Source of the DNA: Ligula intestinalis
Lineage: Eukaryota > Platyhelminthes > Cestoda > Diphyllobothriidea > Diphyllobothriidae
Length of the DNA stretch: 64,000 bases
Reading direction: 5' to 3'
NCBI GenBank assembly: GCA_036362985.1
Contig: JAYGXS010000008.1
Location: 11,075,896 to 11,139,895, forward strand
This document shows positions 22,601-33,630 of the stretch, in pieces; position 1 is the first letter of the stretch; the number at the start of each line of letters is the position of its first letter. A program made the position numbers and the translations under genes. The notes under the pieces are model-generated. The model worked only from the letters and a program-made list of their open reading frames with translations. It did not search any database and was not told where the DNA came from.

Positions 22601-23659
22601 CTTTTATAGGACCATCAACCCTCTCGCAAGAGGCGGCAGCGCTACTCCTAAATAGGACTGCCTGTCGCAAGTAACTGCTGCCGAACAACACCATGGGCCA
22701 CGAGTGTCTTGGTGTCGAACGACCACTTGGCTGTGAGCCTGCCTACAGCTTTTCTGTCGCGCAGCTGAGGACTTTTAGGGGGGGGGGAGTATTTGGGAAG
22801 TAGGGGGTGGGAGCAGCAGTAATTATCCTAGTAGCGGTGAAAGGGACTGTGTCTTAGGTAAAGTGGATACGCGTTCTAGTGCTACGGCATCTGACTGTGG
22901 GTGGAATCGCTGCTACGAGTTAGGTGTTATTGATGCTTCTGAGGAGGCAATCTCTGCGATGACTAAGAGTGCTAGTCCTTGCGGTGGGACGACTATTTGA
23001 GTAGGCAACGCTGCGATGGAATAATGTCACTTTAACAGTATGGTAATGGAATGGTAAATGTATCGTTGTAGAGACAACATTAGTTATATCAGGCAGAGTA
23101 ACAGATAACAAATATCAAACGGAAAAATAATAAGATAAACTAGATGTAGAGTCACGCATACATGCGCATAAAGAACGATGGCTGCAATTTTAAGACTAAC
23201 GGATATCGATTAGATTACGCAGATAAGGCAACGTTACGGGAGTACTGAAATGCTGAAGGTAGTGAGGTAAGCAATGATCGCAGCAGTGATAATAATGATA
23301 AAAGCAACTGGAGATGGCAACTGTAGCAAGAGTGTAAACAAGTAAGGAAAGTAAACAGTGAAGTACAAACAGACAATGGTACCGTGTATAGTAAGTAGCG
23401 TCCTTTCACAAACTACGTCTATTAGGATGCTTACCGCTGCAACCCGGGGACATACCGGGCGTGGGGACACACACCGGTGACCCTCACTTGGTTTGGCCCG
23501 CTGATCGAGGCGGGTAGCAGGGAGTTGGCCGCCAGGCCGAGCCTGGTTACTGGGAGCCACAAGTGAGAGCTGGATGCCAGCCAAGGATGCTAGGCGTAGC
23601 CACCACCTACGCGAGGAGGATGATGCGATCTGCCATGACCTTCACGTTCAACGCCCAGC
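22601..23659 (-). other. Element A 5' leader, copy 1
   Basis: About 1.05 kb upstream of the endonuclease start and conserved with 42251-43341. On the minus strand it begins GCTGGGCGTTGAACG and soon has GGTGGTGGCTACGCCTAGC. No frame is conserved, so I read it as the 5' untranslated region and promoter of the element. Confidence 0.55.
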
Positions 23660-24285
23660 AGAGAACTGGCACGAGAGAAAACAGGAGTGTAGGCAGACTC
23701 GCGCAGTATCTACCCTCTCGCTCGCCACTCCCACCTCCGTATCCGGTGTAAAGCCAAAGTCAATAAGACCGGGGATGAGGGAGGGTGAAGATGGCTGGCG
23801 CGAAAACACTCAGCACGCGCACACTTCACACAGCCATCTCGCTAGGTATGATCCCGACTGCGTGGGAGCGCCATAAAGGCCACATTTAGAGGGAGCCATT
23901 GCAGCCTGACTCTCAGTCCTCCCTCTCCTCCCGTACGCACACACAGACACACGCGTACAGAAGGAGCAGCTACGTGGGGGCCCAAGTTTTCCCGTCAGTT
24001 GGCAGACCCTCCAAGCCACGGCTTTTAGCGCACCGTGATAGATTCAGCCGCATTCAGATTTATTATAGTGAGGAAGTGCGCCGAGGTCGACCTGACTCTC
24101 TCCCCCACCGCATAGTGACCGCCTAGCTTTTCGGGCAGCTGCAGTGGGGACACACGCACACACACACGCACAATCCTTCAATCTCAAAAGGGTGAGGGAA
24201 CAGGCCTACACTTAGCCTAGGTTTTTAAGCTTCGGAGACGGGGTAAACATTCAGTCATAGACTCGCAGGTACTACCCATACTCAT
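23660..24285 (+). repeat. Family B, truncated copy abutting element A
   Basis: Begins in mid-family at AGAGAACTGGCACGAGAG and continues through the hairpin at 23850-23869 and ATAAAGGCCACATT to about CTACCCATACTC. With the copy at 16808 it places the same repeat in the same orientation on both sides of element A. Confidence 0.75.
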
Positions 24286-25496
24286 CAACCACTTGATATA
24301 TCGCACACACTGGACTGGCGGTGTGTCCGGTAAATGCGTCCGTTGGCAGAACTAAAAAGAAAACAAGCTAGAGGTGGCGTTTAAACAAGGTTGTGTAAGA
24401 GAATTAGAAGAAGAAGAGAGAAAGAAAGAAAACGAAGAAAACGAGAACGAGAACACTGCTTTCCTTTCAGTGGCTGATCTTCGGGGAGTACTAAAGGCTT
24501 TCGATGGATGAGCTTCTAGGCTGCGAGTGCGACTGTTGTGGTTATATCTGCGGTTACTAGTACTGGAAACACTTGCAACAATGGGAGCACCGGCACAACT
24601 AAGTATTATTACTACTGCTAGCATCATTTGTATTTAGAATATTATTGCTATCAGCAGTAACTTTATACAGGTTCTTGAGCTACATCTGTCTTGTTATTTG
24701 CTACTTTTTGTCGGAAGACGGACCAGACTAGACCGTTCAAATGTTCCATTGTCTTCGTCTTTTGCCCTCCTGGGTCTGTTACAATTACTTATCTCCTCGG
24801 CACGAAACTGGTTCGAGTTGCAACCCCAAGACAGTACCTGTCACAGAGTTAAAGAAAAAACGACTAGTCCGTTTAGAGTCGAATTAATGTTGGTTATTCA
24901 CGCAGTTGAGTAACCTTCGCCAGTACTTCAGTCGACAGAGAAGGGCCTGTGTCGGAGAACACATTTTCTGCTTTAGACTTAATAGCCGCCGGGTACGTTT
25001 GACCCTCCACGACTGCTGCTAGCGGTGATGATGATACACCTTCAACAACGCCGGCAATTGTTTGCGCTGCGCACATTCGGGCTTGCCAATCCTCCTCTCC
25101 TTGAGTGGGTCGCCTTCTTCTCTACTGCCGCCTGTCATCACCCACCGAAGCCGCCGGCTCCTTGTGGAAAACTGAGAGAGTACTTTAAGAACATAATGAA
25201 ACGGAGGATGATACATGTTCGTGTGGCGACAGCGACGATGGCGGCGTTTTAGTTCACGTTCTTGCCAAGCCCAGCGTGATCAGAATGTGTAGGGGGCGGC
25301 GCCTGATCAATGCGTTAGGCAATGATGCTGCCGAGTGGTATACACCAAAGCCGACAAACGATCGGCTGGAAAGCTTCTTCCTATCTCCTTTGTGCTATTT
25401 TGAGTGCAGATTGGGATAGCGGAGGGGGTGGGGGGCGGGTGAGGGGTAATCACGTGAACCCGCTTCGTGCCATTGTTCGCAAGCAGTACTGGGGCT
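24286..25496. other. Anonymous interval
   Basis: An A/G-rich patch lies at 24405-24455. No domain or paired repeat is recognised. Frames at 24352-24627 (-) and 24698-24913 (+) have no visible features beyond low complexity. Confidence 0.35.
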
Positions 25497-25665
25497 GGAT
25501 ATGACCGGTTGGCGATTTTCTAATAAGTCAGAAACGGCCATTTCAGTCCCCTTCTGTGTGTTTTTAAGCCCTGCTGGCTGTCTAGCCGCTGTGCAGCTGC
25601 TGTCAGGGTCCGAGGCAGAGCGGAACTAGTGAGTTCTGCTAGCGGTCGGCGAATGTTTACCAACG
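25497..25665 (+). mobile_element. tRNA-derived SINE (family S), body only
   Basis: TATGACCGGTTGGCGA.TTTCTAATAAGTCAGAAACGGCCATTTC, then CTGTCAGGGTCCGAGGCAGAGCGGAA. This matches the body of the full SINE at 50197-50480 without its tRNA-like head. Confidence 0.65.
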
Positions 25666-25699
25666 ACTGTCGATATCTCCCGACCTAAATCGACATGAA

Positions 25700-25950
25700 A
25701 ACGAGCGCATGGTTGCATAGTTAGAGTCTTAGACTCTGATCGAAAAGATTGCGAGATCGGACCTCGGGTGGTGCAGCACTTGGGGCGGGGTATGACTGAC
25801 TGACGACGGCTTATAAGCCAGACATAGCCATTCCCCCCTTGTCTTTGCCGGCAATGCTATCTGCCGTAGACTACTCGGTGCTTTAGGGCTTCTGTCAGGC
25901 CCCAAACAATGAGACAAGCGGGTCAAGTGAGTTCGGTCGCTCGTAACGGT
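25700..25950 (+). mobile_element. tRNA-derived SINE (family S), full-length-like
   Basis: The head TGGTTGCATAGTTAGAGTCTTAGACTC ... GCGAGATCGGACCTCGGG has tRNA A-box and B-box positions, followed by the body GACTGACGACGGCTTATAAGCCAG. It lies in direct tandem with the body-only copy to its left. It is transcribed by RNA polymerase III if active (family knowledge). Confidence 0.75.
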
Positions 25951-26949
25951 GTCCGCACACCAAAGGTTGAGGAGCAACTTCCAGGTCTTAAAAAACTGGT
26001 CCAACGAATTGAGGCAAATGTTTGTATCACAGCTGTGTGCGTGTATAGGTGAAAGATAAGAAGCTACCTCAATCATCGGCATACATGGCCTTGCGTAGGC
26101 ATCTCCGGACTGAAGTCACTGGTGGTTGATTGGCCCCTGTCCCCATATAACTGTTGCTTGTGTTTTCGTTGATACTTTTATCTCTGAAGGTGAACTCCAG
26201 TAAGAGTTCATAACCTCAGAGGAACAAAGCCATGATTCCGGTGATCGAGTTTTGAGTTGATCTTCTTTGCAACGCCCCCAAGTTGTTATCTGTGACGGAT
26301 AAAGGACAGCACCACTGAACTAATGGGCTGGAATACCATGGACGTGCCCATCTTGGCTGACCTTCCAACGGGTTTTTGGAGAGTACAGACGTTCTCGCTG
26401 GGGCGTAAGGTGATATTAATGAGGACTAACTGCAGCCCAGGCTACCAACGTAGGCAGCCGGCCTTGAAGGCTGAAAGGGATGAGAGCTCTCGCAAGTGTC
26501 AGTTCTCGAAGTTGTTTTTTGATTGGACAAACGTGTTCATGCGTGGGTGGCGGGGATATCCGGGTGCAGATGCTTGTCATCCAGAGACGACGTGGGCTCG
26601 TCCGCCCCATATAGTTCTACATTGACTGAAGATGTCATCGCTTATCCACAATTGATGTCACCAGTTCGGCATAGGTTGGGGTGTAGAGGTTGAAGACCAG
26701 GAAGGCCATTACTGTGAGCACTAGTCTCAACAACTTCCTTATCTAACTACCTTTGAAGGTAGTTTAAGTAGAAAGCAGAGCACTAATGGATTATCTAAGC
26801 AAACTTTACATCTGCATATTCCTACTATGCCTTAGTAGCTTCTTCAAGCAGAGTTGTTACATGCATAGAGCGAAGCGGAGACGGCACAAGAATGGTAACT
26901 CTCCTTTTTTTAGTGAAACTTAATAGAATCATGGTTTGCCCATCACAAG
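25951..26949. other. Anonymous interval with a hairpin repeat
   Basis: Near 26187-26225, CTGAAGGTGAACTCCAGTAAGAGTTC forms a clear hairpin related to the one at 341. The 100-codon frame at 26323-26625 has no recognisable domain. No gene is supported. Confidence 0.35.
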
Positions 26950-27310
26950 TTACACCCTAACAACTGCGATCTTCAGACAATGGTTACTTAATAGAAAAGA
27001 AGTCTGTGAAGGCCAGAATTTTAGAAATAGTTTGTGGTGTACACAAAGGAACGAAGAATAGGTGGAATAAATTTGACTTGGGAGCACACAACAGCCAAGA
27101 GGGCCAGCCGTGTCCCAGACTCAGTTTGACAGCAGTCAGGCCAATGGGCAGAGAGAGCAATTCACGCGTGCAGGCTTGCTTTTCGTCGTCGTGCGAAGGA
27201 ACAGTTTTGCGGCATCTGTGATTGGCTCTTCGCAGACGTTGAGAATCGCATCGGTGAGCCTTTGGGAGAGTTCAGTTTAACGCGTGCTAGTCACGACATG
27301 CCTTCGAACA
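26950..27310 (+). mobile_element. Family D element, diverged copy
   Basis: Shares CAACTGCGATCTTCAGAC, AAGTCTGTGAAGGCCAGAAT, TGTGTACACAA-like sequence, TGATTGGCT and CATCGGTGAGC.TTTGGGA with the intact copies, in the same order. Both ends are eroded. Confidence 0.65.
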
Positions 27311-27648
27311 ACGTTCATTGAATGAAAAAAAACTCAGTTATCCGAAAATAGCAAGCAGTTTCTGTTCTGCCCTTTTCACTCACACATAAAACAGTATTCT
27401 AGCATCGCAACATTAAAGAGGACTTAGCGCTGAGCCAAATTCTCATTTTGCCTGCATACTTTGAGATCAGTGGAAGCAGGGTTAGCAGGTGTGGATCCAG
27501 CCTTATCGAGAAGACGACCTCCCGCATTCCATGGTTCTTTGTTTGAACACAAAACCGCTCATTTGTTGTGGCAGCATCTTCACAGTCTCTTATGGCAACC
27601 TTCTGTGCGAACCCGAAAGATCACACAGAAATAAGTATAGCCTCCTCA
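27311..27648. other. Anonymous sequence up to assembly gap
   Basis: No feature is recognised. Frames spanning the gap exist only because unknown bases do not interrupt them. Confidence 0.4.
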
Positions 27649-28048
27649 NNNNNNNNNNNNNNNNNNNNNNNNNNNNNNNNNNNNNNNNNNNNNNNNNNNN
27701 NNNNNNNNNNNNNNNNNNNNNNNNNNNNNNNNNNNNNNNNNNNNNNNNNNNNNNNNNNNNNNNNNNNNNNNNNNNNNNNNNNNNNNNNNNNNNNNNNNNN
27801 NNNNNNNNNNNNNNNNNNNNNNNNNNNNNNNNNNNNNNNNNNNNNNNNNNNNNNNNNNNNNNNNNNNNNNNNNNNNNNNNNNNNNNNNNNNNNNNNNNNN
27901 NNNNNNNNNNNNNNNNNNNNNNNNNNNNNNNNNNNNNNNNNNNNNNNNNNNNNNNNNNNNNNNNNNNNNNNNNNNNNNNNNNNNNNNNNNNNNNNNNNNN
28001 NNNNNNNNNNNNNNNNNNNNNNNNNNNNNNNNNNNNNNNNNNNNNNNN
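27649..28048. other. Assembly gap (400 N)
   Basis: Exactly 400 unknown bases. A round number suggests an estimated or padded scaffold join rather than a sequenced length, so continuity across it is not assured. Confidence 0.99.
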
Positions 28049-28192
28049 TGATCTCGCGTTTTATAAGGACAGTAACGTCCTTCAGTCCTTCTTGTAGACC
28101 TAGTTTGTAGAACAGTTCCTTATTTATTCTCAAAGTTGTTAAGTGGGGAGAAGAGATTCTGTCAAGAAGACAGCAAACATTAAAAATGTTGT

Positions 28193-29016
28193 TTAAAAAG
28201 TAGTGAAATGACTACAGCATGACTGGACATTCGAGTACTCTAGAATGGTAGAAAACTTGCCAGATATGACGGCCTGGAGCAAAGAAATGTTATGCAGGGA
28301 GGTGTCTCGAACCCTTAGTTTCCTCTCGGGAATTGCTAACAGCCCTTTGTTAGATCTGCAATAGATGGTTGGCAAGCCCAATAACACAGAATGATCTGAG
28401 CCTGCCAACGGTGCTTTACTTTTGACGACAAAAAGTTTGGGATGGTTGGTCAATATGTGATCCAGAGGGGCGTCGGCACGAGTATTGAAGGAAACTAAAT
28501 CGTCTAAACCTAACAGTGTAAGGAGACGAAGATTTACATGGTTGAACTCGCCGCTTCAAATTAAAACATGCTCGCAAGAGAGTACAGCAAGTTTTTGGGA
28601 AAGAAAATCAAAAAAGGTGCCTAAAGCACGTTGACATGTGGAGGGAGGAATGTAAATGCTGACATAAATGACGCCTTTCGAATAGCTTAAAAATCTAGGC
28701 TAGAATACTATAGCAATGGCGTCTATTAAGTCGTCCGAATAAGAGAATAAGGACTGACGATTTGTGCACCATTGATGGTTTACAAAGACAGCCACTCCAC
28801 CACCTCTGCTGCTGGTTAAGGATCTTCTGTCCGAGAGAAATATAGAAAATGTTTGGGATTGATGAGTTCCGACACGATATCGCTATTCAGCCAAGTTTTT
28901 TGCAGACAGATGACTGCAAAATTCTTATGTTCTCTTTTCAACATGAGTGCCGATAATTCGGCACTCTTTTTAAACAGGGATCTGCAATTTATCGACCTGA
29001 ATCCTGGAAGTGTCAT
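28193..29016 (-). pseudogene. Non-LTR AP-endonuclease domain fragment
   Basis: The minus strand from 29016 reads NCRSLFKKSAEL, then FAVICLQKTWLNSDI and SELI. Further down come SGEFNHVNL and DHILTNHPK..., then AGSDHSVLLGLP. This is the motif order of the AP-like endonuclease of CR1/L2/jockey-type non-LTR elements: N-R, QETWL, GDFNH, SDH. The catalytic Glu of QETWL is Lys here, and the Asp of GDFNH is Glu with a stop just before it. No RT follows in the window before the assembly gap. It differs from element A and from the element at 3062. Confidence 0.8.
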
Positions 29017-29344
29017 TTTGTTAAGAGGCTTACGTTTGTTTCCTTGCTGTCAGCCTGCTCTATGCTTTCTTTTCCGTATGGTACGGAGAATTGTCGAAGA
29101 CGTTGAATTTCAAATGCGACAGATTGGCCCCGTTTGACAAATATTGGAATGACGATGTGTTGTAGATAAAATTACTTGTTTTTGTGCATTTAAAAAGGTA
29201 GCGGTGTACTCTAGATATGACCTCATGATCACAAATCCAGACAGACAAAGCAGAAGATTGGAGAGGATGGTATAGAATAGTAAATTCCCGCGTGGATGGA
29301 GAGCAAAAAAATGGGTGGCTCAAATTCGAAAGCCGCGCAGCTGG

Positions 29345-30000
29345 AAGTCTTTCATGCTGGCAGAGCCATCAGAGAGTAGATCTGGGAAACATGAGGATAC
29401 AGCTTCCTTGTGGAGAGCTCTAGCAGACGGATGAACGTTGCGACGGGGTCGATGAACGTGGGAATTGTGGTGATTGGGATGGTTGGGCGGTGAACAGGTC
29501 CACCAAAACTGTGGCCGGCAAGACAGAGGCCTCCGCATGAAGATGATCAATAGGTTCCATTTTAAGGCAGCCCGTGATTCAGCGGAGTGCGGCGTTATGT
29601 GCTCTCTGAAGGCTGTGGAGACTGGAAGAGCTGATCGAGGGAGACCAGAATGGTGCCGCATGTGTGAGATATTGCTCGGTCAGCGCTTTAAAGTTGGTCG
29701 TCAAAGTCTCTTTCGCACAGCCCCAGGATGTGCCCGCTGGCGCAGCTGAACACTTTGCCTACGGCCTCCTCAGCGTGGTCCGCGAACGTGACGAGCGAAT
29801 CGATACGCACACCAAGGAGCTTGGGCTTACGGACGAGCGGTGATGGCCGAGTGACGATTGAACTCCTTCGGGTTCAGCCTTAAATCGTCAGCCCGTGCTG
29901 ACTTAAGAGGTTTACGACATCAGGCATGAACTCCGAGAGGAGCTGCGCAGCCTCCTCAGTGCCACCTTGTGCCGCACAGCACGATGAACGGTGACTGGCG
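29345..30000 (-). pseudogene. Non-LTR RT thumb/C-terminal fragment
   Basis: The minus strand carries a familiar non-LTR RT tail in shifting frames: QLLSEFMPDVV, then RKPKLLGVRIDSLVTF, FSCASGHSWGCAKETL, YLTHAAPFWSPSISSSSLHSLQ, HNAALR-stop-ITGCLKMEPIDHLHAEA. These correspond to the segments after motif D (LGV.ID, then Y..P.W and LQ..QN.ALR). It lacks motifs A to C and ends near 29345. It lies upstream, on the same strand, of the endonuclease fragment at 28193-29016, so the two come from different insertions, since an intact element has endonuclease first. Confidence 0.75.
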
Positions 30001-30029
30001 TGCACATTAGACCTCAACCGCACCTCTTC

Positions 30030-30300
30030 ATCCACCTCCGTCTGATATTTTAATTGACGGTAGGCTAGCGCTGCATCTACCGCACTTTCGCTTTTCTCAG
30101 CCACCTGTGCCGGCTGTCAGGAGAAAGAGAGTCAACAAGACCGGAGGCGGAGCCGGGCGCAGGTGGCGGACTGGCGTGAGTCTGTGTGTAGGCGTGTCTC
30201 TACATGCGATGCTAGTATTTCTGCCCCCAAAGCGGGCCGCTGTACCAATACAGAGGCCAAATCAGGACACTGCTGGCTTTATTTGGGTTGCGCTCCCATA
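30030..30300 (+). repeat. Family B copy, left arm of a foldback
   Basis: GGCTAGCGCTGCATCTACCGCACTTTCGC through CAACAAGACCGGAGGCGGAGCCGGGCGCAGGTGGC. It is reverse-complementary to 30340-30540. Confidence 0.7.
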
Positions 30301-30339
30301 AAAAATGCCGAACATGTAGTGAGGGTGGCGTGGTGGCAC

Positions 30340-30540
30340 GTCTAGGTGCAGGCTCGCGCCGCACCAGCCACCTGCGCCCGATCCAGCCTCCGATCTTCTT
30401 GACTCTCTCCTGACAGCCGGTGGCTGAGGAAAGCGAGAGTGTGGTAGATGCTGCAGCGCTAGCCTACCGTCCCCTAAAATTAACCCACGCGTCGCAAGTC
30501 ACCCCGTCTGCCTTCAGCTGCCTGCAACACGCGGTGGACA
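30340..30540 (-). repeat. Family B copy, right arm of a foldback
   Basis: Reverse complement of the left arm: CCACCTGCGCCCGATCCAGCCTCCGATCTTCTTGACTC, then GTAGATGCTGCAGCGCTAGCC. The arms are about 120 bp well matched with about 190 bp between them. Confidence 0.7.
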
Positions 30541-30699
30541 TCGTCGTAATCGACTTATCCGCTGGCATCCGAGTCAGCAGTCACCACAGGGTTACCACTG
30601 ACTTCACTAAGAATTATTCGGCAAGTTGGATCGCTAGTGTTTTACTGGCCAGTTTGCCTCACCAGACACAGTCTTACCCCGACTGAGAAAGACTATTAT

Positions 30700-30905
30700 T
30701 ACGGTTTTTCGATCAACTGCCGGTCAGACGTTTTCAAATTAGAAGATGTGCTCGCGGGACCCGTAGAGTGAACCGCGAATGAAGAGTTGACTTCTTTCAC
30801 TGCTGCTGCTGCATGTTTGGCAGTATCAGCGTCCGTAGTGTTGTGTTTCTCCGACGTAATTGCTTTGCCTGCAGCCACGGGCAATTCAGGAGGAGACCGT
30901 GGGCA
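30700..30905 (-). pseudogene. PLE GIY-YIG remnant (YVGET type)
   Basis: The minus strand gives NYVGETQHY, then CQTCSSS, and in a neighbouring frame NSSFAVHSTGP. This fits the pattern NYVGET...S.VA.H of the YVGET-type PLE endonuclease seen better at 32780-33110. It is short and frameshifted, so the call is tentative. Confidence 0.5.
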
Positions 30906-31264
30906 CTTTGAAGTGCTGTGGTAACTATTTCGTTATCACCACTTAGCACCGGATGTTGATTTCTCTCCCGTCTGTGTGTGTGTGCGACTGACAATGAGAG
31001 AGGAATGCCTGATTTTCAACTTTGATGGTTTTCGTTCGCGTTAGGCGAGGTGAGAAAATAGAAAGGGGAAAGTGATCGCATGGATTTAAACTGCCTTTTA
31101 GAAGTCTGCTGTCTCTCGTGGCCCTAAGTGCATGAGTAGGGCAATTTACCGCTGTGTAGTTTATGGTACTGGCAAACGAAAGCCAACAAACTTCAAAAGG
31201 TGTGAATTCCTTTTCGATTTTTTATAACCATCTCGTGAAAAAAACTTGACATAATTGAGCAAAT

Positions 31265-31560
31265 CTGCCAAACCTCCTAAATAATTAAATCAACCTAGTT
31301 GTCATTCTGGTGGATTCTAGATGATTGCTTAGGAAATCCTGCTTGAGCAGTCATCCTGCTGTTCCGTATTGGTGGCTTCCATACGAGCGGTAAAATTGGG
31401 CAGGTAAAATCGATCCAGGTGTGGGTAAATTCTCGGCGCAAGGCGTGGAATTTGTAGTTCAAGTGGTAGACCGTTGGCTGCGTTAAGACCTTCCCTGCTA
31501 TGCGGGTTCAGCTCCCGCCGAACGCTGCGAAGTCTCTTCACAATTGTGTCAACTCAAGTT
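31265..31560 (+). mobile_element. PLE 5' module with tRNA-like sequence, copy 2
   Basis: Same order as 5940-6215: CAAATCTGCCAAACC, CATTCTGGTGGATTCTAGATG, GGAAATCCTGCTTG, then the tRNA-like part (31447-31525), then GTCAACTCAAGTTAAGCAAATATGCCAAACC. The unit's first words return after the tRNA-like part, which suggests head-to-tail modules. Confidence 0.75.
31447..31525 (+). other. tRNA-like sequence, copy 2
   Basis: TAGTTCAAGTGGTAGACCG followed by a perfect-looking T arm (GCGGG-TTCAGCT-CCCGC). The acceptor stem is weaker than in copy 1 and the anticodon arm is again irregular. Confidence 0.55.
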
Positions 31561-31989
31561 AAGCAAATATGCCAAACCTGCTGAATAATGTGTCGGTAAT
31601 GTTTTTTTGCTTACGGGCTGCGGGCGGGACTCAAGTAAGAGCCTGAAGGTACAACGGGATAAGTGAGCGTTCCGTATCCGATCCGCAGGTGTCAATATAG
31701 AATTTAATAGCACTGGAGCTTGTATTACCGGTAAGTGAGGAGTCCTACCTTGGAGTCCGAAATGACTTTTTGCAGGTAGTTGACTCCTGCCTGCTTTCCG
31801 GCCTTCCTTTCGAAAGAGCCTGCAGCCAAGAGGGTGCATAATGTATTTTGCCACCAAGGGTGTTGTTCGTGTCTTTCCGACGTAAGAACTGCCCGTAGGG
31901 GAGGGCATTCTCCTCAGTAGGGACCTACCAATACGAGCAGCATGGCGGTGCAGGGACTATGACATACACACGGATTAGATTTGAGTGAA

Positions 31990-32150
31990 AGTAGACTTGC
32001 GTTTTATCTACCCTACTGTCGGTCTGTCTTCCCTTCCTTTTGTGCCCGATTTTATAGACGCAAGTGGTCGCAGCTGCCACGCTTGACTCAGATCCCACGA
32101 CGTGGGAGTGCCGGTCTGGTCTGAACCTGCACCTACACGTGTTAGTAGTC
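31990..32150 (+). repeat. Family B copy with variant hairpin
   Basis: AAAGTAGACTTGCGTTTTATCTACCCTAC, then GATCCCACGACGTGGGAG at 32091-32108. The hairpin stem is TCCCACG/CGTGGGA, different in sequence from the CCCG/CGGG stem of other copies but at the same place. Confidence 0.6.
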
Positions 32151-32415
32151 GATTGTAAGTACTCGCATGGATAATATCCACAGTCCCCAAAACCAAAGCT
32201 GCAAAGCAACTCAGAGTACCCGCTGTCTTTACTGCTCCCGTCGTCTGCCAGTTGTGCCGCTGAATCAAGCCGGCCGGGAATGAAGTCGGGCCGTCTGTTG
32301 TATCTCATCGGGTCACGTCTGTGTTTTCTCCGCATTTCGAGTCTGACTCAACGGAGCTGTCCGTTCCGAAAGCTTGTATTGCTCCGACAATATGTGCGAT
32401 TCAGAAGTAGAAGGT

Positions 32416-32485
32416 GCGATCACTGGAACAAGAAGTTTACTTGCCTGCCGCTTCGGATTCTGTCGAGAACCTTTGATCAAAAATA
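32416..32485 (+). repeat. Hairpin family H copy
   Basis: CGATCACTGGAACAAGAAGTTTACTTGCCTGCCGCTTCGGATTCTGTCGAGAACC aligns with 46823-46892 and 49262-49338 in the order TATTCGCCTG, CGTTTCG, then a stem. It is diverged. Confidence 0.5.
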
Positions 32486-32779
32486 ACCGTGGGATAGGGT
32501 GATACACGCGCAAATTAGGGTGATGTTCCCACTTCCTAAACAGTATTTATAGATCGTAGTGACCACGCGATCGCATGCGTATTATAATTATTAGCTCCCG
32601 CAACCACTTCTCGGAGTTGTGGTTTATGGGCTGCTGTCTTAGCAGTCCGCTTCCGAGTCAGTAATTGCCACGATTTAGTCCTTCGTGTTCGATGGGGGCT
32701 TCATAATTACGCGCGAATTATGTTCGCCGTTGTTGCAGGGTCCGGCTCCTCCCACGTGACTGATTGTCCTGTTTAGACA

Positions 32780-33115
32780 ATTTCTCAGTATGGAGTGCGG
32801 AAATGGTAATTCGTTGCGCTTGTTGATTGCCTATGGGCCTGAAAACCATGACTCGATCAACTCGCGGCTGACGCGGCTCATGCGAGGATTTCGACCTCAT
32901 TAAACTTAAAAGCATGACTGAATCCCGTCAAGTGACCGGCAACCTAGGAGTTAGTGTCCTTCTTCCTCACCGTTGCTGCGTGCTCAGCCATTCGCGTCTA
33001 AAGTACTCTCCCGGTTTCTCCGACGTAGTTGATTTGTGCAAAACTGCACCAGATCCGGTAAACGTCTCCAGCCGTTCCCTGTCTTGGCAGTGGGTCTTTC
33101 GGCTTCTGATGGTCG
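32780..33115 (-). pseudogene. PLE GIY-YIG endonuclease, YVGET type, dead
   Basis: The minus strand from 33065 reads VYRIWCSFAQINYVGETGR, then stop, TRMAEHAATVRKKDTNS, stop, VAGHLTGFSHAFKFNEVEILA. After a frameshift comes SRELIESWFSGP, stop, AINKR. This is the complete motif series of the second PLE endonuclease type: the Y-V-G core, Arg and His in TRMAEH, then SRELLESW..GP..IN. Three in-frame TAG/TGA stops and a frameshift make it non-functional. Sequence differs clearly from the YIGRT type at 34676. Confidence 0.85.
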
Positions 33116-33630
33116 CTTCTGGCCTGTTGCATCTAGCGATCGCATCTTTGTCTACCTCTGAACCGCTTTCTGGAACTCGCCTATTGGCTTCTATCGGCAA
33201 CATATACGATGGTCTTCGTGCAGGAACGACAGCACACGCGTCTTCGCCGCGTTCCCACCCGCCCTCACGGTGGCCAGTGTCTGCTACACCAATCTCCCTA
33301 CGGTGGATCTATCTCCCCTCCTCTCCATCTGTGTTTTTGATGGCGGAGGAGCCCCTCCCGACCGCGCTGTTCCGACTCCTCGCCGGCGGAACTCCTGATC
33401 CGACAAGGGCTACTAGCCAGCCATGGTCCTCCTACGTATATGCCACACGACGGTCCTGCCTTTGTGGGGAAAACCTATAGTGCCCCATCGGTGGGAAGTT
33501 TTTTGTCATATTTAACTACTTCCTGTTTATTTTATCTACTAACCCACTGCTCTTCAACAACCCCTATCGGGATGGGTGAGGTGCTGAAAACCTTCGGTGA
33601 AATCAAACGAATACCAAGCCTCGCTCTCGC
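33116..33630. other. Anonymous interval
   Basis: Part of a 188-codon frame (32914-33480) overlies the antisense PLE relic, so that frame is not taken as a gene. The rest shows no recognisable domain. Confidence 0.35.

Larger units (their letters stand above)
16808..23659. repeat. Duplicated block, copy 1 (about 6.85 kb)
   Basis: Colinear with 37600-43341. It contains family B, an AAG tract, then the antisense non-LTR element A with its 5' leader at the right end. Homology includes about 900 bp of family B flank beyond the element, and the two copies share stop codons. See the finding on segmental duplication. Confidence 0.85.

Noticed and set aside
27489..28133. Three frames of 170-202 codons
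   Set aside because: Mostly the 400-N assembly gap.
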